NCBI GenBank assembly: GCA_014281115.1
Contig: JACONQ010000010.1
Location: 2,356,001 to 2,420,000, forward strand
From: Laburnicola sp. R22_1
Lineage: Eukaryota > Ascomycota > Dothideomycetes > Pleosporales > Didymosphaeriaceae
Reading direction: 5' to 3'
Length of the DNA stretch: 64,000 bases
A program made the translations under genes and the position numbers. The notes beneath the pieces were generated by a model, which saw only the letters and a program-made list of their open reading frames with translations, was not told where the DNA came from and ran no database searches. Of the stretch, positions 20,698 to 31,229 are shown piece after piece (position 1 is the stretch's first letter; every line of letters starts with the position of its first letter).

Positions 20698-21320
20698 GTG
20701 GCGGGGCCCAGCCGAGCTCGACCGGTAAGCGTTGGTTGCCTATCTGGTCATCAGCTGATGAATAACATTAAACCCAGCTTCCTTACGAAAAAAGTATTCA
20801 AAGAAGGACCGGTTGGCAACCTTCTGCGTGGTCTGACCAAAGACGAGAAATGTCGATGCCATCTCGAGCATTACTGGCGTCTGTTGGCTCTGCAAGATGC
20901 TAAATCGTGGGTTGATCTCGCCCATGTCCTTGAAATGGCGGGCCTTTGCATTGGCAGCAGCAGAAATGGTGATACTGTCTGCGTCTTTCGTGATGTAGCT
21001 CATGAAGTTCCTAAAGGTGGGTTCATGGTAAACAGCATGTTGTTCGACTATCGCGTCCTTTTTTTCGGGCGAAGGCAGACAGCAAGTGCGCCTTCACTTC
21101 TCTCGAGGAAGCCATCGTACACTTCCTTGACCACCCCAGCAACATGACCATAACTGCAAAACATTATATTGACCCCGACGATGAGGTTGACCTCTTGTTA
21201 CCGCAGCTAGAGGAACTGCCCCTGTTTCTTAATGATGGCTTGACATGTGTGGCTCCCGCTTCTGGGGTTGGATTCCGCAGTACCGCGTCAAGGGGGTTCT
21301 TGAAAACGTTGTTGTTATAA
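20698..21320 (+). other. Unidentified protein-like stretch
   Basis: A 149-codon plus-strand frame from 20698 (DAKSWVDLAHVLEMAGLCIG, VPKGGFMVNSMLFDYRVLFFGRR) appears to continue after a frameshift near 21075 in another frame (AFTSLEEAIVHFLDHPSNM, DEVDLLLPQLEELPLFLNDG). A competing 87-codon minus-strand frame at 20740-21003 is equally open. I recognise neither. Position between LINE and pogo remnants suggests degraded mobile DNA or a broken gene. Confidence 0.3.
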
Positions 21321-21441
21321 TTTTAATGTGTAATTGCTGTTAAACGTATGTTCAGCGTGTAATTCCTATCAGATGTATTTTTGGTGTGGTGCTCGTGGAC
21401 AGACACCATCCCAGCAGGCGCTAGTGCTGTGGCTTCCTATA

Positions 21442-21495
21442 CCGTGTCCGTGCGCGTAATGCCCGGATTCGCGTAATGCCCGCGCAACACCAGAA
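21442..21495 (+). repeat. Left terminal inverted repeat of pogo element 2
   Basis: Matches 23488-23541 inversely with two mismatches. It contains two copies of GCGTAATGCCCG separated by GATTC, so the terminus itself carries an internal direct repeat, a plausible double transposase-binding site. Confidence 0.9.
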
Positions 21496-21699
21496 GCACT
21501 CTATCAGCGATCAGGCAATAGAACCACCCACAATCAATATTATCACGAGATTTTCTAGAGTAGCACTATATCGATGCTTGCGATCAATTTGCACTATCTA
21601 TATCTATTAGGAAGCTTGACGTTGCGGCCGCGGCGTGTAGATCTGGTCGGGGCAGCAGATGCGCCCTCTGAGGCCTCCCCATTATCTTGAGCATTAACA

Positions 21700-23453
21700 A
21701 CACGTTTCTGACGCTTTCTGCTCTGTAGAGCTGGCTAAGAGGCCTTTCTCTTACCCTTTTGGGATAGTTGTAGAGCTTTTTCAGCGTCGCGGGCAGACTT
21801 CTAGGCAGCGCGCTGAGCTGCCTTTTCAGCCCTCTCTTTCTCCTTTGCCTCCCTAGCTACCTCTCGCGCAACATGCTTCTCCTGTTGGATTTTCTCCTTA
21901 TATAGCTTAGCTGCCTTCTTCAGCTCTGCTGTCTCTGCTTTTTAAAGCTGCTGCTGCTTATCCTCCTGCTCCTTAATTAATTAACAAACACGTGCCTCCC
22001 TTACTTTCCTTAGTAACCATAAGATAGCCCTACTATAATAATCCTAGCGCTATTAAAGGTCTAGAGCTTTGCTCTTCTTCTCACGCTTCTTCTTAATAGA
22101 TAGCGCCTGCCTAAGCCCATCGTTGTCATACTTAAGCAGCTCATTTTCAACAGATAGGTGGTGGAGTAATTGACAAAGCTTTTGTGTATCCTTGCTACTT
22201 TAATCACTCACTGCAGAGCGTACAAGCCTATCCATCTTTCTCCAATCATGATCACTAAGCCCTGATGAGGAGCTATTGCCTGATTCTTGATCCTAGGTGA
22301 ACCTATTAAGGATAGGATCAGGATTAGGTGGCGATATACCTGTGGCTCTAAAAGAGCTCAGGATAGTTAATTCCTTAAAGGAGACCTTCCACGCGTTCCA
22401 GAATAGGGGGAAGAAGTCGCCTTTGGTGATAGAAACCAGGCCCTGGCTTCTATAGAGATATCTTGATAGCTCTGCTAAGTAGGCTGTTAAATAAGGCTTA
22501 AACATCGCAACGTCAAGAGGCTGAAGCGTATAAGTTAAATAAGGAGGCAGGATAGCAAGGAGGATCCTATGCTAATCACAGTAGTCGATAAAGTCCATAG
22601 TGATGTAGGATCCATAGCTATCTACAATTAAGAGTCAATATAATCGGCGGGTCTTCTCTTTTGTGCAGCGATCAAATACCTGTTCAAGCCAGGCAAGCCC
22701 AATATCGTTGTTCGTCCAGCCAGAGGGTGATAAGGTGATAAAGACTTCTTGTTCTCCTGCCTTAATATCCTCTACCCAGCTTAATTAGATGCCCTTGTTT
22801 GCAGCCTCATAGATAAGGCTTAGCAGCAGAGCTAATCTATTAGCGCAGATACATGCTAGGAGCGTAATCTATGCGCGATTGCCATCCTAGAGCGATGCCC
22901 TAACCTCCTTCTTCTCCCACATTCGTCTGCTGAATATCCGTTTTGATCTACCCACGGTACCAATCAGGAAGCCTTTTTCGTCCATATTGTAGATATGACG
23001 AGGATCTATCTAATACTGATCAATCTTGCTATATAGGAGGTTGAAATAGAGGCGATATTTATCCTCTAAATCAGCTTTATAGCAATTGCTGTCCATGCCA
23101 ACTATCCATTGCAAGATAAGCTGAATGCTATGTCAGTTAATAAAGCGGGTAACCCAGCTCTCGCTAACTAGCTCCTTTGCTATAGTAGAGGCAAAGTTCT
23201 GTATCATCTCTCTAGTGGGAGGTATATGTCTCTCTGTAAGTCCTCTAATATATTGTACGAGCTCCTGCTCTTGCTGTAGGTTGAGTTTCAGCTGGTTAAT
23301 ATTCTTAACCTGCCTGGGGCGCGTTACCCCTCGATGCCTTCGACCCAACGTAGATCGTTCAAGCCCATGCCTAGCAGCAACTTCTGTATATAAAAAATCT
23401 TCTCCTGGTTCTCGCGATTCTATCTCATCAATCGCAGCCTGATATAGATCCAT
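21700..23453 (-). pseudogene. Degenerate pogo-type transposase of element 2
   Basis: From ATG at 23453 the frame reads a psq-type helix-turn-helix (YTEVAARHGLERSTLGRR), the CENP-B-like domain, then HIYNMDEKGFLIG with the first catalytic Asp, a degraded LLIVDSYGS block with the second, and LQPLDVAMFKPYL with the third. At least seven in-frame stops are seen, mainly TAG from CAG or TGG, and GH of the DGHG motif has become SYG. The C-terminal part is Lys/Glu-rich coiled-coil. All lesions fit C-to-T change at CpA. Inactive. Confidence 0.88.
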
Positions 23454-23487
23454 AATGGTGGAGTTATCGCGTGCTGAAGTTAGGGTG

Positions 23488-23541
23488 TTTTGGTGTTGCG
23501 TGGGCATTACGCGAATCCGGGCATTACGCGCACGGACACGG
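23488..23541 (-). repeat. Right terminal inverted repeat of pogo element 2
   Basis: Inverse copy of 21442-21495 and followed by TA. One of the two mismatches is a G/A (CGC versus CAC) of the RIP type. Confidence 0.9.
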
Positions 23542-23553
23542 TACCATGACTAA

Positions 23554-23590
23554 TCACCAAATGCACGACCCCACCAAATGCACGGTTTTG
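23554..23590 (+). repeat. Left terminal inverted repeat of pogo element 3
   Basis: Two copies of CACCAAATGCACG in tandem separated by ACC, mirrored at 25627-25663. First base is T where the other end has C, a RIP-type change. Confidence 0.85.
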
Positions 23591-23641
23591 AAAAAATCCA
23601 CGTAGTTTATCAACGCTCATAACTCCACCAATATTGACGCT

Positions 23642-25512
23642 ATGGAGGCCGCGCTGGCAGCAATCGAAAGCTTGCCAGCAGGCGAAAAGCCTAATTACAC
23701 CAAAATTGCCAAATTATTTGGCGTTGAGCGATCAACTTTATCGCGGCGCGCGCGCGGGATCAATAAAAGCCACATAGAGAGGGCAAATGAGTAGAAATTT
23801 CTCAACACCACACAAGAAAAAGAGCTTGTAAACTACATATATAAGCTTAATAAGAGAGGCCTGCCTCCTACAAAGCAAATGATCCGAAATTTCGCAACAG
23901 AAATAGCCAGAAAAGAGCCAGGCAAAAACTGGGTTGAGCGCTTTATTGCCCGCAACAATATTGAGCTCATATCGCGATGGACTACTGGTATCGACGCCTG
24001 TCGCCACCGCGCTGATTCTGCTACCAAATACGCCTTATACTTCAAGCTTTTAGGCGACAAAATAACCCAGTACGATATCGACAGTCGCCATATGTACAAT
24101 ATGGATGAAAAAGGGTTCCTTATTGGAGTGCTCACCAAGATGAAAAGAGTGTTCTCGCGGCAGCTGTATGAGCAGGGCCCTCACAAGCAAATGCTCCAGG
24201 ACGGCAATAGAGAGTGGGTAACAACAATTGCCTGTATTTGCGCCGACGGCACCTCGCTGACGCCAGCCTTGATTTATCAAGCTACTACGGGCAATATACA
24301 AGACTCATGGCTTCAAGATTTTGATCCGCAACACCACAAGGCCTTTTTGCGAGCTCATCAAGTGGGTGGACCAACAATGAGATTGGTTTGGCGTGGCTCA
24401 AACAAGTATTTGATCGCGAGACCAAGGAGAAAGCTCGTAGGGAGTACCGACTACTCATACTTGATGGGCATGGGTCTCATATTACCATGCAATTTATCAC
24501 GTACTGCGACAATAACAAAATACTCCTTACAACCTTCCCGCCACACGCTACCCACACTCTCCAGCCTCTTGATGTGGCGATGTTCAAGCCTCTGAGTACG
24601 GCGTATACAAGAGAGCTCTCAGAGTTTATGTACAACTGCCAGGGCCTATTAGCAATCACCAAACGCGACTTTTATCGACTCTTTAACGCCTCCTAGCAAA
24701 GGGCCTTTCAAGAAACAATAATACTCAAAGCTTTTGAGTGTACTGGGTTGTCACCTTATAACCCAAACACTATACTCAAGAAGTTTATCGCAGAGCACGA
24801 GAGCCCTCCCTCAAGTCGGAGTAGCTCGTCAAACCTCTCTGATTCTGATTGGCGTAAAGTACGGCAAATACTGAAGGACATTGTTGCGGAGGACTACGCT
24901 GAGGAGCGTAAACAGCTGTCGCAAAGTTATCACAAGCTTGAGATTAAATACAGGATCCTTCAACACTAATACAATAGGCTTGAGCAAGCTTTTATTAACG
25001 AGAAGAGGCGCCGTTAACGTGGCAAGCCTCTCCTACTTGATAAACCTGATAATTGGCATGGCGGCGCCGTATTTTACTCACCTAGCAAAGTTCAGAGGGC
25101 CCGCGAGAGGCAGGACCAAATTGAGACTGATAAAAAGCTTCAACAACAACAACTCTTAGAGGCTCAACACCAAAGGCTTCTCAAAAAGCAGGAGAAACAA
25201 GCTCTCAAAGAGGAGAGAGCTCGCGTACGTTTGGCGGCGCGAGAACTGAAGGCGCAAGCAAAAGAGGCCAAGGCTGCTGAGCGAGCTGAAAAGCTACTCC
25301 AAAAGCAGCTCGAAAAGCAACTCAAAGGTGATATACAATTGTCTAAAAAGGGTAATCGACAGAGCCTCAACCCTCGTACACCAAAAAAACAAGCTCTTGA
25401 GAGACCTGAGGCTACTATTGTTGATCAAGAGCCCACTGGAGAGAGGGTGCCCTCACCCGCCAGAGCCACGTGCACCCGTACTGTACAGCTCCCACAGCGT
25501 TATCGCAAGTAA
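23642..25512 (+). pseudogene. Pogo-type transposase of element 3, few lesions
   Basis: ATG at 23642, stop at 25510, about 620 codons. Domains: psq HTH (TKIAKLFGVERSTLSRR), CENP-B-like HTH, DDE_1 with RHMYNMDEKGFLIG, LLILDGHGSHIT and TLQPLDVAMFKPL, all three catalytic Asp residues intact, and a long Lys/Glu/Gln coiled-coil tail (RVRLAARELKAQAKEA). Lesions seen: TAG at 23792, one single-base deletion at about 24350, TAG at about 24694, TAA at 24967 and at about 25015. Far less decayed than element 2. Confidence 0.88.
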
Positions 25513-25626
25513 TTTATCATTGCGCAATGGTTTTACATGCTCCTACGAGTGCTACTGCAAAAAATCTAGTGATTTTACTATATATTTGGCGTTGTATAGG
25601 TTTTGGAGTGTTGCCCTTGGTGGCGG

Positions 25627-25663
25627 CAAAAACGTGCATTTGGTGGGTCCGTGCATTTGGTGG
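25627..25663 (-). repeat. Right terminal inverted repeat of pogo element 3
   Basis: Inverse of 23554-23590, again with the doubled CACCAAATGCACG unit, followed by TA. Confidence 0.88.
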
Positions 25664-25818
25664 TAAAATATGGTAGTGGCAAGGTGCGGGGTTCTTCGAA
25701 AAAGCAAAATTTGAAAACCCTGCTCGAACGATTTAAAGACGGCGTCCCAGCTCCCCGGTCCCCTTCCTACTAACTGACCCACGCAATATCAATCGAAAGC
25801 GCCGCATTAGCATCTACT

Positions 25819-28067
25819 ATGGGTGTGCCATCAACACAGGCGTCAAACGCCATTCTCTACCTGACTTACGGCGCGTTCTTGTGGGTGTGACAACAGCCTT
25901 CGAGGTACAGAGCTCATGTATCGCAGGATCGTCGGATGCTACATCGCGTGGCTGCTACGACACCAGTCCAAGGCCGAATGGCTGTCGAGCAATAAGACGC
26001 AAAAGGGTCAGGATACCACATGCGCCCGACCCGTCGGGTCGCCGTCACTCAGCAGTATGACTCCATGGTACAGAACCACATACTAACCCGTCCTAGGCAT
26101 ACCGCTTGCTCTCAACTTCATTGCATCGGGTGAGTGCATCCGCGCAACGCTCCGGGCGTGAAGGTCAGCGGCAGCATCGGTACCACGGCTTCGTACCACT
26201 TTTTGGGAAACCAGCATGATGGATCGCAAGTTCTCTTCGAGAGTCAAGGTGCACAGGTTCGTATTTGAGATCACCAGCAGATGCTACTCTTGTGGTCGCT
26301 TATCTGTCCTCAATCATCTCATGATTGAACGAAAGCACCGCGAGAGTAGATCATCTGTGCGGCTACACTGCGGGCGCCAAGCTGAGAGTGCGCTGAGTAC
26401 TTCATTCGCGTTTGAAGTACTTGGCGAATTCAAAGCGAAGCTGAGAAGTACCGTATGAACTCGATCAAGATAATACTTGCGTGAGGAACGTGCTGCCGCT
26501 ACTCCCCTAGCATTCCCCCTCTTCTACATATCGCTAACCTAGGCCTCTCCTAACCACTAGCTCTCGGATCCGGTATACTCTTTACCTATCCTCAAATCGC
26601 CACAATCGCCGGCGTCCAAGGAATAGTGGTGTACGCGCTGTCCAGCTCTCTGCCTTTGCTCGTGTTCGGGTATCTAGGCCCCATTATTCGGCGCAAATGT
26701 CCTGAAGGCTTTGTCCTCACCGAATGGACAAGACAGAGGTATGGAGCTGTTGCAGGGCTGTTTCTCAGTGTCTGCACGCTTATCACTATCTTCTTGTACA
26801 TGGTTGCAGAGCTCTCGGCTATGCAGCAGATTGTCACTGCGTTGACCGGATTGGACGGGCTACCGGCAATCGTTGTTCAGTGTGCGGTCACGACCATCTA
26901 CACTTGTAAGCAGGAGAGTTATATTATCACGGCTAAGCTGACCCCATACAGCGCTGGGTGGTTTCAAAGTTTCTTTCCTAACAGATAATATCCAAGGCAC
27001 CATGGTCATCGGTCTTATCATCCTCGGCGTCATAGCTGTCGGCGTCGAAACGCATATTGAAAGATCCCTCGTCGACCAATCCGGCTTTCTCAACTCTAGT
27101 CTGCTCGGCTGGCAGCTCATCTACATTCTTCCTGTCGCCATCCTTACAAACGACTTCTTTATCTCCGGCTTCTGGATGCGCACGTTCGCATCGCGAACCG
27201 ACAAAGACCTCTGGATCGGCGTCAGCATTGCAAGTTTCGTTGTCTGCATCATCCTAACTCTGGTCGGTGTTAGTGGATTACTTGCAGCATGGTCTGGCGC
27301 TTGGCCGCTGGACGACGCGGAAAACGGCTATCTGGCCTTCTTTCTGCTCCTCGGGCAGTTGCCAGCCTGGGTTGTGGGCGTTATCCTCGTCATGACCGTA
27401 TCTCTTTCCACGGCCGCATTTGACAGCTTCCAAAGCGCACTCATCTCCACAGCGAGCAACGATCTCTTCCGCAACAAGCTCAGCATTTGGGTCATTCGCC
27501 TCTTGGTCTGCCTCCTTATCATCCCTGTCATCGTTGTCGCGCTCAAGAGCCCAGACATCTTGCAGATTTTCTTAATCAGCGATCTCGTCAGCGCTGCTGT
27601 GATTCCTTGCCTCGTGCTCGGGCTTTCGGACAAGTTTTACTGGTGGCGCGGCTTCGACTTCCTCGTTGGTGGCCTGGGGGGCATCTTCACAGTTTTCCTG
27701 TTTGGACTGGTGTACTATAACGGCGACGCGTACTTGGCTAGCAAACTGCTCATCTTGGAAGGAGGACTATACGCTAATGACTGGAGTGCTTTTGGTACGT
27801 ATTCACCCTTCCGTAGACGGATGTTGTCACTGATTGTGAACAGGTGCCTTTGTAGCTGCTCCCTTTGGCGGCCTCCTCTGGGGCTTTGGCGGTTGTGGGC
27901 TCCGCTTGGCTACTTTGTATGTTGTCTCGCGGGTCAAGGGGCATCGCTTCGATGCGTTGGACAGACCTATCCCGCGTGTACACGAGGTCAACGCATTTGG
28001 GGATCGAGAGGCGGAGCGCGTTCTAGAGCCGACGAATGTTGTGGGTAAGAGCGGGAAATTCTTCTGA
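25819..28067 (+). CDS. Sodium:solute symporter family permease
   Basis: Six exons, join(25819..25880,25927..26006,26097..26129,26561..26905,26952..27794,27844..28067), all junctions frame-consistent, 528 aa. About 12 hydrophobic segments with SSS-family features: IASALGSGILFTYPQIA, EGFVLTEWTRQRYG, TTIYTSLGGFKVSFLTDNIQG (core helix with the shared GGxKAxxxTDxxQ pattern) and the C-terminal SDLVSAAVIPCLVLG. Fungal relatives include the urea carrier Dur3, but this protein lacks features I would use to assign urea, so substrate is left open. Intron 3 is 431 bp, eight to nine times longer than its neighbours. Starts 154 bp after pogo element 3. Exon 1 donor (CTT/GTGGGT) is the least certain junction. 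Confidence 0.82.
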
Positions 28068-28958
28068 TGCGGTGGGGTTGGTGGTGGAATTTCGGGTGCG
28101 GCGCGAAGAAGAGTGATATGAGCTGTGAGGGATTAGAGGGGGTGGTAATGGTGAATGGTGATAGTGACGGTGGAAAGATATTAACCATTCCTTGTTAAGA
28201 CGAGCCTGCGGGCGTGGGTACGATCTGCAAGCTTGAAACTGGATGGTCTTGTCCACGGGGGTAAGTTGCAGGCAGGTATGATGTAGACAATGCGAACGAC
28301 ATGTGCCACCTACTCGGACGGTATTTTGCGACTGGTTATAAGATTCAAACCTCCATGTCCCGTGCGTACATTCTTAAACGGTCCAACAGACTACAGGGCC
28401 AAATGACGAAATTCGCCTCGGAGAGCGAAATTCGCTCCAACCTCTCCCTCCACTCCGATGCTCGGGTCGATTGAATGATCCGCTACCGACATACTCACTT
28501 CATTAGCACACGTGCGCATTTTATTCCCAATGTTTAGTCCCCCGTTGACATAAAGGCAGCGTGGCAGCCATTCACAAGTGTTGATGGTTGAGCCGAAGAT
28601 AGTCTAGTCTAGTCTAGTCAGTTTAGCGGGGCACGACTCGGACTTTTCGTTCTCTACCGCGGACTTAAAAACCAGCGGGGGTGTAGACTACCACACAGTT
28701 AGGTGGGTATTCGGCAGGGTTTAGGATTTGATGGCGAATGGTAGAGAGGGTTTTTCCATGGATGTCAAAGTTGGCTGGGTAGGTATATTAATTAGGCATG
28801 GGTCTGCTGTTTGGGTTTTTGTGCGTTGGGTTTGGTTGAGATCTATCTAGTATCTGCCATGTTAAAGGTCTGACTACTACTGAGATCGGGAGCATAGTCT
28901 TTCTTTGGCGGGTCGCTTCATCGCTGGTGGCAAGTCTCTTTGCGCGCGCAGTATTATC
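28068..28958. other. Intergenic region, MFS gene promoter
   Basis: 890 bp between two plus-strand genes. Contains a short TCTAG repeat (four copies of TAGTC at about 28603-28620) and nothing recognised as a gene. Confidence 0.5.
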
Positions 28959-30799
28959 ATGGCAGACTCACGACCAAGTGGCGCAGGAAGCTGGTCGAAA
29001 GGATCGCAGTCTTCATCCCTGAAACGGCGATGCTCGAATCCAGTTCCAGACGATCAAACCGTGGATGACCACCAGGATGCCGAAGGGTTAAATGTCACAT
29101 CGGACGCAGCTCCCACTCAAGAGACGGAGACGCAGAAGAAGACAGCGGGGCCTGCGGACTCAGACAGTGATAACTCGGCCGGAGTCGAATATCTAGAGAA
29201 AGATGACGCAGGTTCACAGATCGGAAAACCAGGGAGCACAGTTGAAGAAACCGACGGCGGGGTTCCTTACGAGCACGACATAGAAGCCGATGCCCCAGCA
29301 CTGTCGGAAAAAAAGTCCTCAAGGTCGATCGCAGACCCGAATCTAGTACGTCGCATGGAACCTATCTTCATCTGTAACAGCTACCTTACTGACACTTGTC
29401 CAAGGTAACCTGGGACAGCCCCAACGACCCAGCCAACCCCAAAAACTGGTCCATTCGACGAAAATGGGCCGCCACAATGCTAGTATCCTGCTTCACGCTC
29501 GTCTCCCCCGTCTCCTCCTCCATGATCGCCCCCGCGCTCCCTTCCATCAGCCAAGAATTCCACATCACCGCCGCCTTCGAAGCGCAGCTCACGCTCTCGA
29601 TTTTCGTCCTCGCCTACGCCATCGGCCCTCTGATCCTCGGGCCTCTCTCCGAGATCTACGGCCGTGTCATCGTCCTCCAGCTAGCGAACCTGTTCTACCT
29701 AGCTTGGAACCTGGGATGCGGATTTGCGCAGAACAAGGCGCAGCTTATGGCGTTCCGGTTCTTGAGTGGGCTGGGTGGGTCGGCGCCGATGGCGGTGGGC
29801 GGTGGTGTACTGAGTGATTGCTTCCCGCCTGAGCAGCGCGGGAAAGCACTCTCTATTTATACGCTTGCGCCTCTGCTGGGTCCCGCGATCGGGCCCATTG
29901 CAGGGGGTTTCATCGCGCAGAATACCACCTGGCGATGGTGCTTTTGGGCGACTTCCATCTTCACGGCTCTCGTCCAATGCTTTGGTGTCTTTTTCCTCCA
30001 GGAGACGTATGCGCCTAAGCTCCTCGCGCGGAAACGCGACATGCTGCGCAAACAAACGGGTAACTTGGAGCTCCACACAGAATACGACGACCCGAATAAG
30101 ACGCTGGGGAGTACACTCAAGACGGCGCTGCAACGACCCTTCCGCCTCCTAGGCACCCAGCCCATCGTCCAGGTCCTCGCCATATACGTCGCTTTCCTCT
30201 ACGGCATAATGTACCTCATGCTCGGCTCGTTCCCCACGCTATGGACAGAGCAATACCACCAATCGACCAGCACCGGCTCCCTAAACTTCCTCTCCATGGG
30301 CCTCGGCTTCTTCCTCGGCACGCAAATCTGCGCCCCCCTCAACGACGCCATATACCGCCGTCTCAAAACCCGCAACGCCGGCGTCGGCAAGCCCGAATTC
30401 CGCGTTCCCATGATGGTCCCCGCGTCGCTGCTCGCCCCCACGGGGCTCTTCTGGTACGGGTGGAGCGCGCAGATGCACGCCCACTGGATCATGCCGAACG
30501 TCGGGGCGACGATTTTCTGCGCCGGCACCATCGTCGGGTTCCAGTGCGTGCAGACGTATATTGTGGATGCGTATGCGAGGTATGCGGCGAGTGCGCTGGC
30601 GGCGGCGACGGTGCTGAGGAGTCTGGCGGGGTTTGGGTTTCCGCTGTTTGCGCCGGCCTTGTATCGTGGGTTGGAGTGGGGGTGGGGGAGTAGTGCGTTG
30701 GCGTTTGTGGCGGTTGGGTTGGGGGTGCCGGCGCCGGCGCTGTTGTGGTGGTTTGGGGGATGGTTGAGGGGGAGGAGTCGGTATGCGGCTGGGGGGTGA
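28959..30799 (+). CDS. MFS multidrug-type transporter (DHA1 group)
   Basis: Two exons, join(28959..29345,29405..30799), 59-bp intron, 593 aa. Residues 1-129 are a long acidic, disordered N-terminus. The MFS core starts with VTWDSPNDPANPKNWS, the hallmark entry of fungal drug:H+ antiporters, followed by 12 hydrophobic helices. Motif A appears as LGPLSEIYGRV and motif C as APLLGPAIGPIAGGF. Relatives include Flr1 and Tpo-type polyamine and drug exporters. Export of toxic compounds across the plasma membrane is the expected role; substrate unknown. An in-frame TTG start further upstream is less likely than the ATG at 28959. Confidence 0.92.
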
Positions 30800-31229
30800 G
30801 GGGTGTGTTTGTAGTTGTGGTGGTGGTGTTGCTGTTTGCAGGCTCGTTTGGTGGGCGGTTCTGAGGGTAGATTATAGGTATTCAATCGTTTGGGATTGAT
30901 GGATGGTGTTCATGGTGGCAGACTCAGAGCGTCCCTATCCCTACTTGAGGGAGTCTCACTGTAGGCTCCAACGCGCAGAATAAAGAGAACGTCCATCTCG
31001 CTACTATACCGTCCGGTTCCGAGAGGTAGCAAGATGCATTGCAACATACCGAGAGACTATCACCTCATGTCGACATGTCTCGGCAGCACCTCCGTCTCGA
31101 CTCCGATCTTTCGACCCGGTCCGTGCGTCGAAGCTCTGTCATCGGCATCGCGAGACATCCCTCACACAGCCAGCACCTTGTCGACCACGCACTCGCAGCG
31201 TCCCTACGTGCCTAGAATCCGCAATTGCC
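30800..31229. other. Intergenic region, SCO1 promoter
   Basis: 430 bp, no gene recognised. A pyrimidine-rich stretch precedes the SCO1 start. Confidence 0.5.

Larger units (their letters stand above)
21442..23541 (-). mobile_element. Pogo/Fot1 element 2, complete ends, RIP-damaged
   Basis: 2.10 kb element bounded by inverted repeats of about 54 bp starting CCGTGTCCGTGCGCGTAATG, with TA on both sides (21440-21441, 23542-23543). The single transposase gene runs on the minus strand and contains many in-frame TAG codons. Right end lies 12 bp from the left end of pogo element 3. Confidence 0.93.
23554..25663 (+). mobile_element. Pogo/Fot1 element 3, complete ends, lightly damaged
   Basis: 2.11 kb element on the plus strand, bounded by 37-bp inverted repeats with about four mismatches. 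TA follows the right end (25664-25665); at the left the flanking dinucleotide reads AA, consistent with a mutated TA. Transposase is related to that of element 2 but the termini are different in sequence, so it is another family. Confidence 0.9.
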
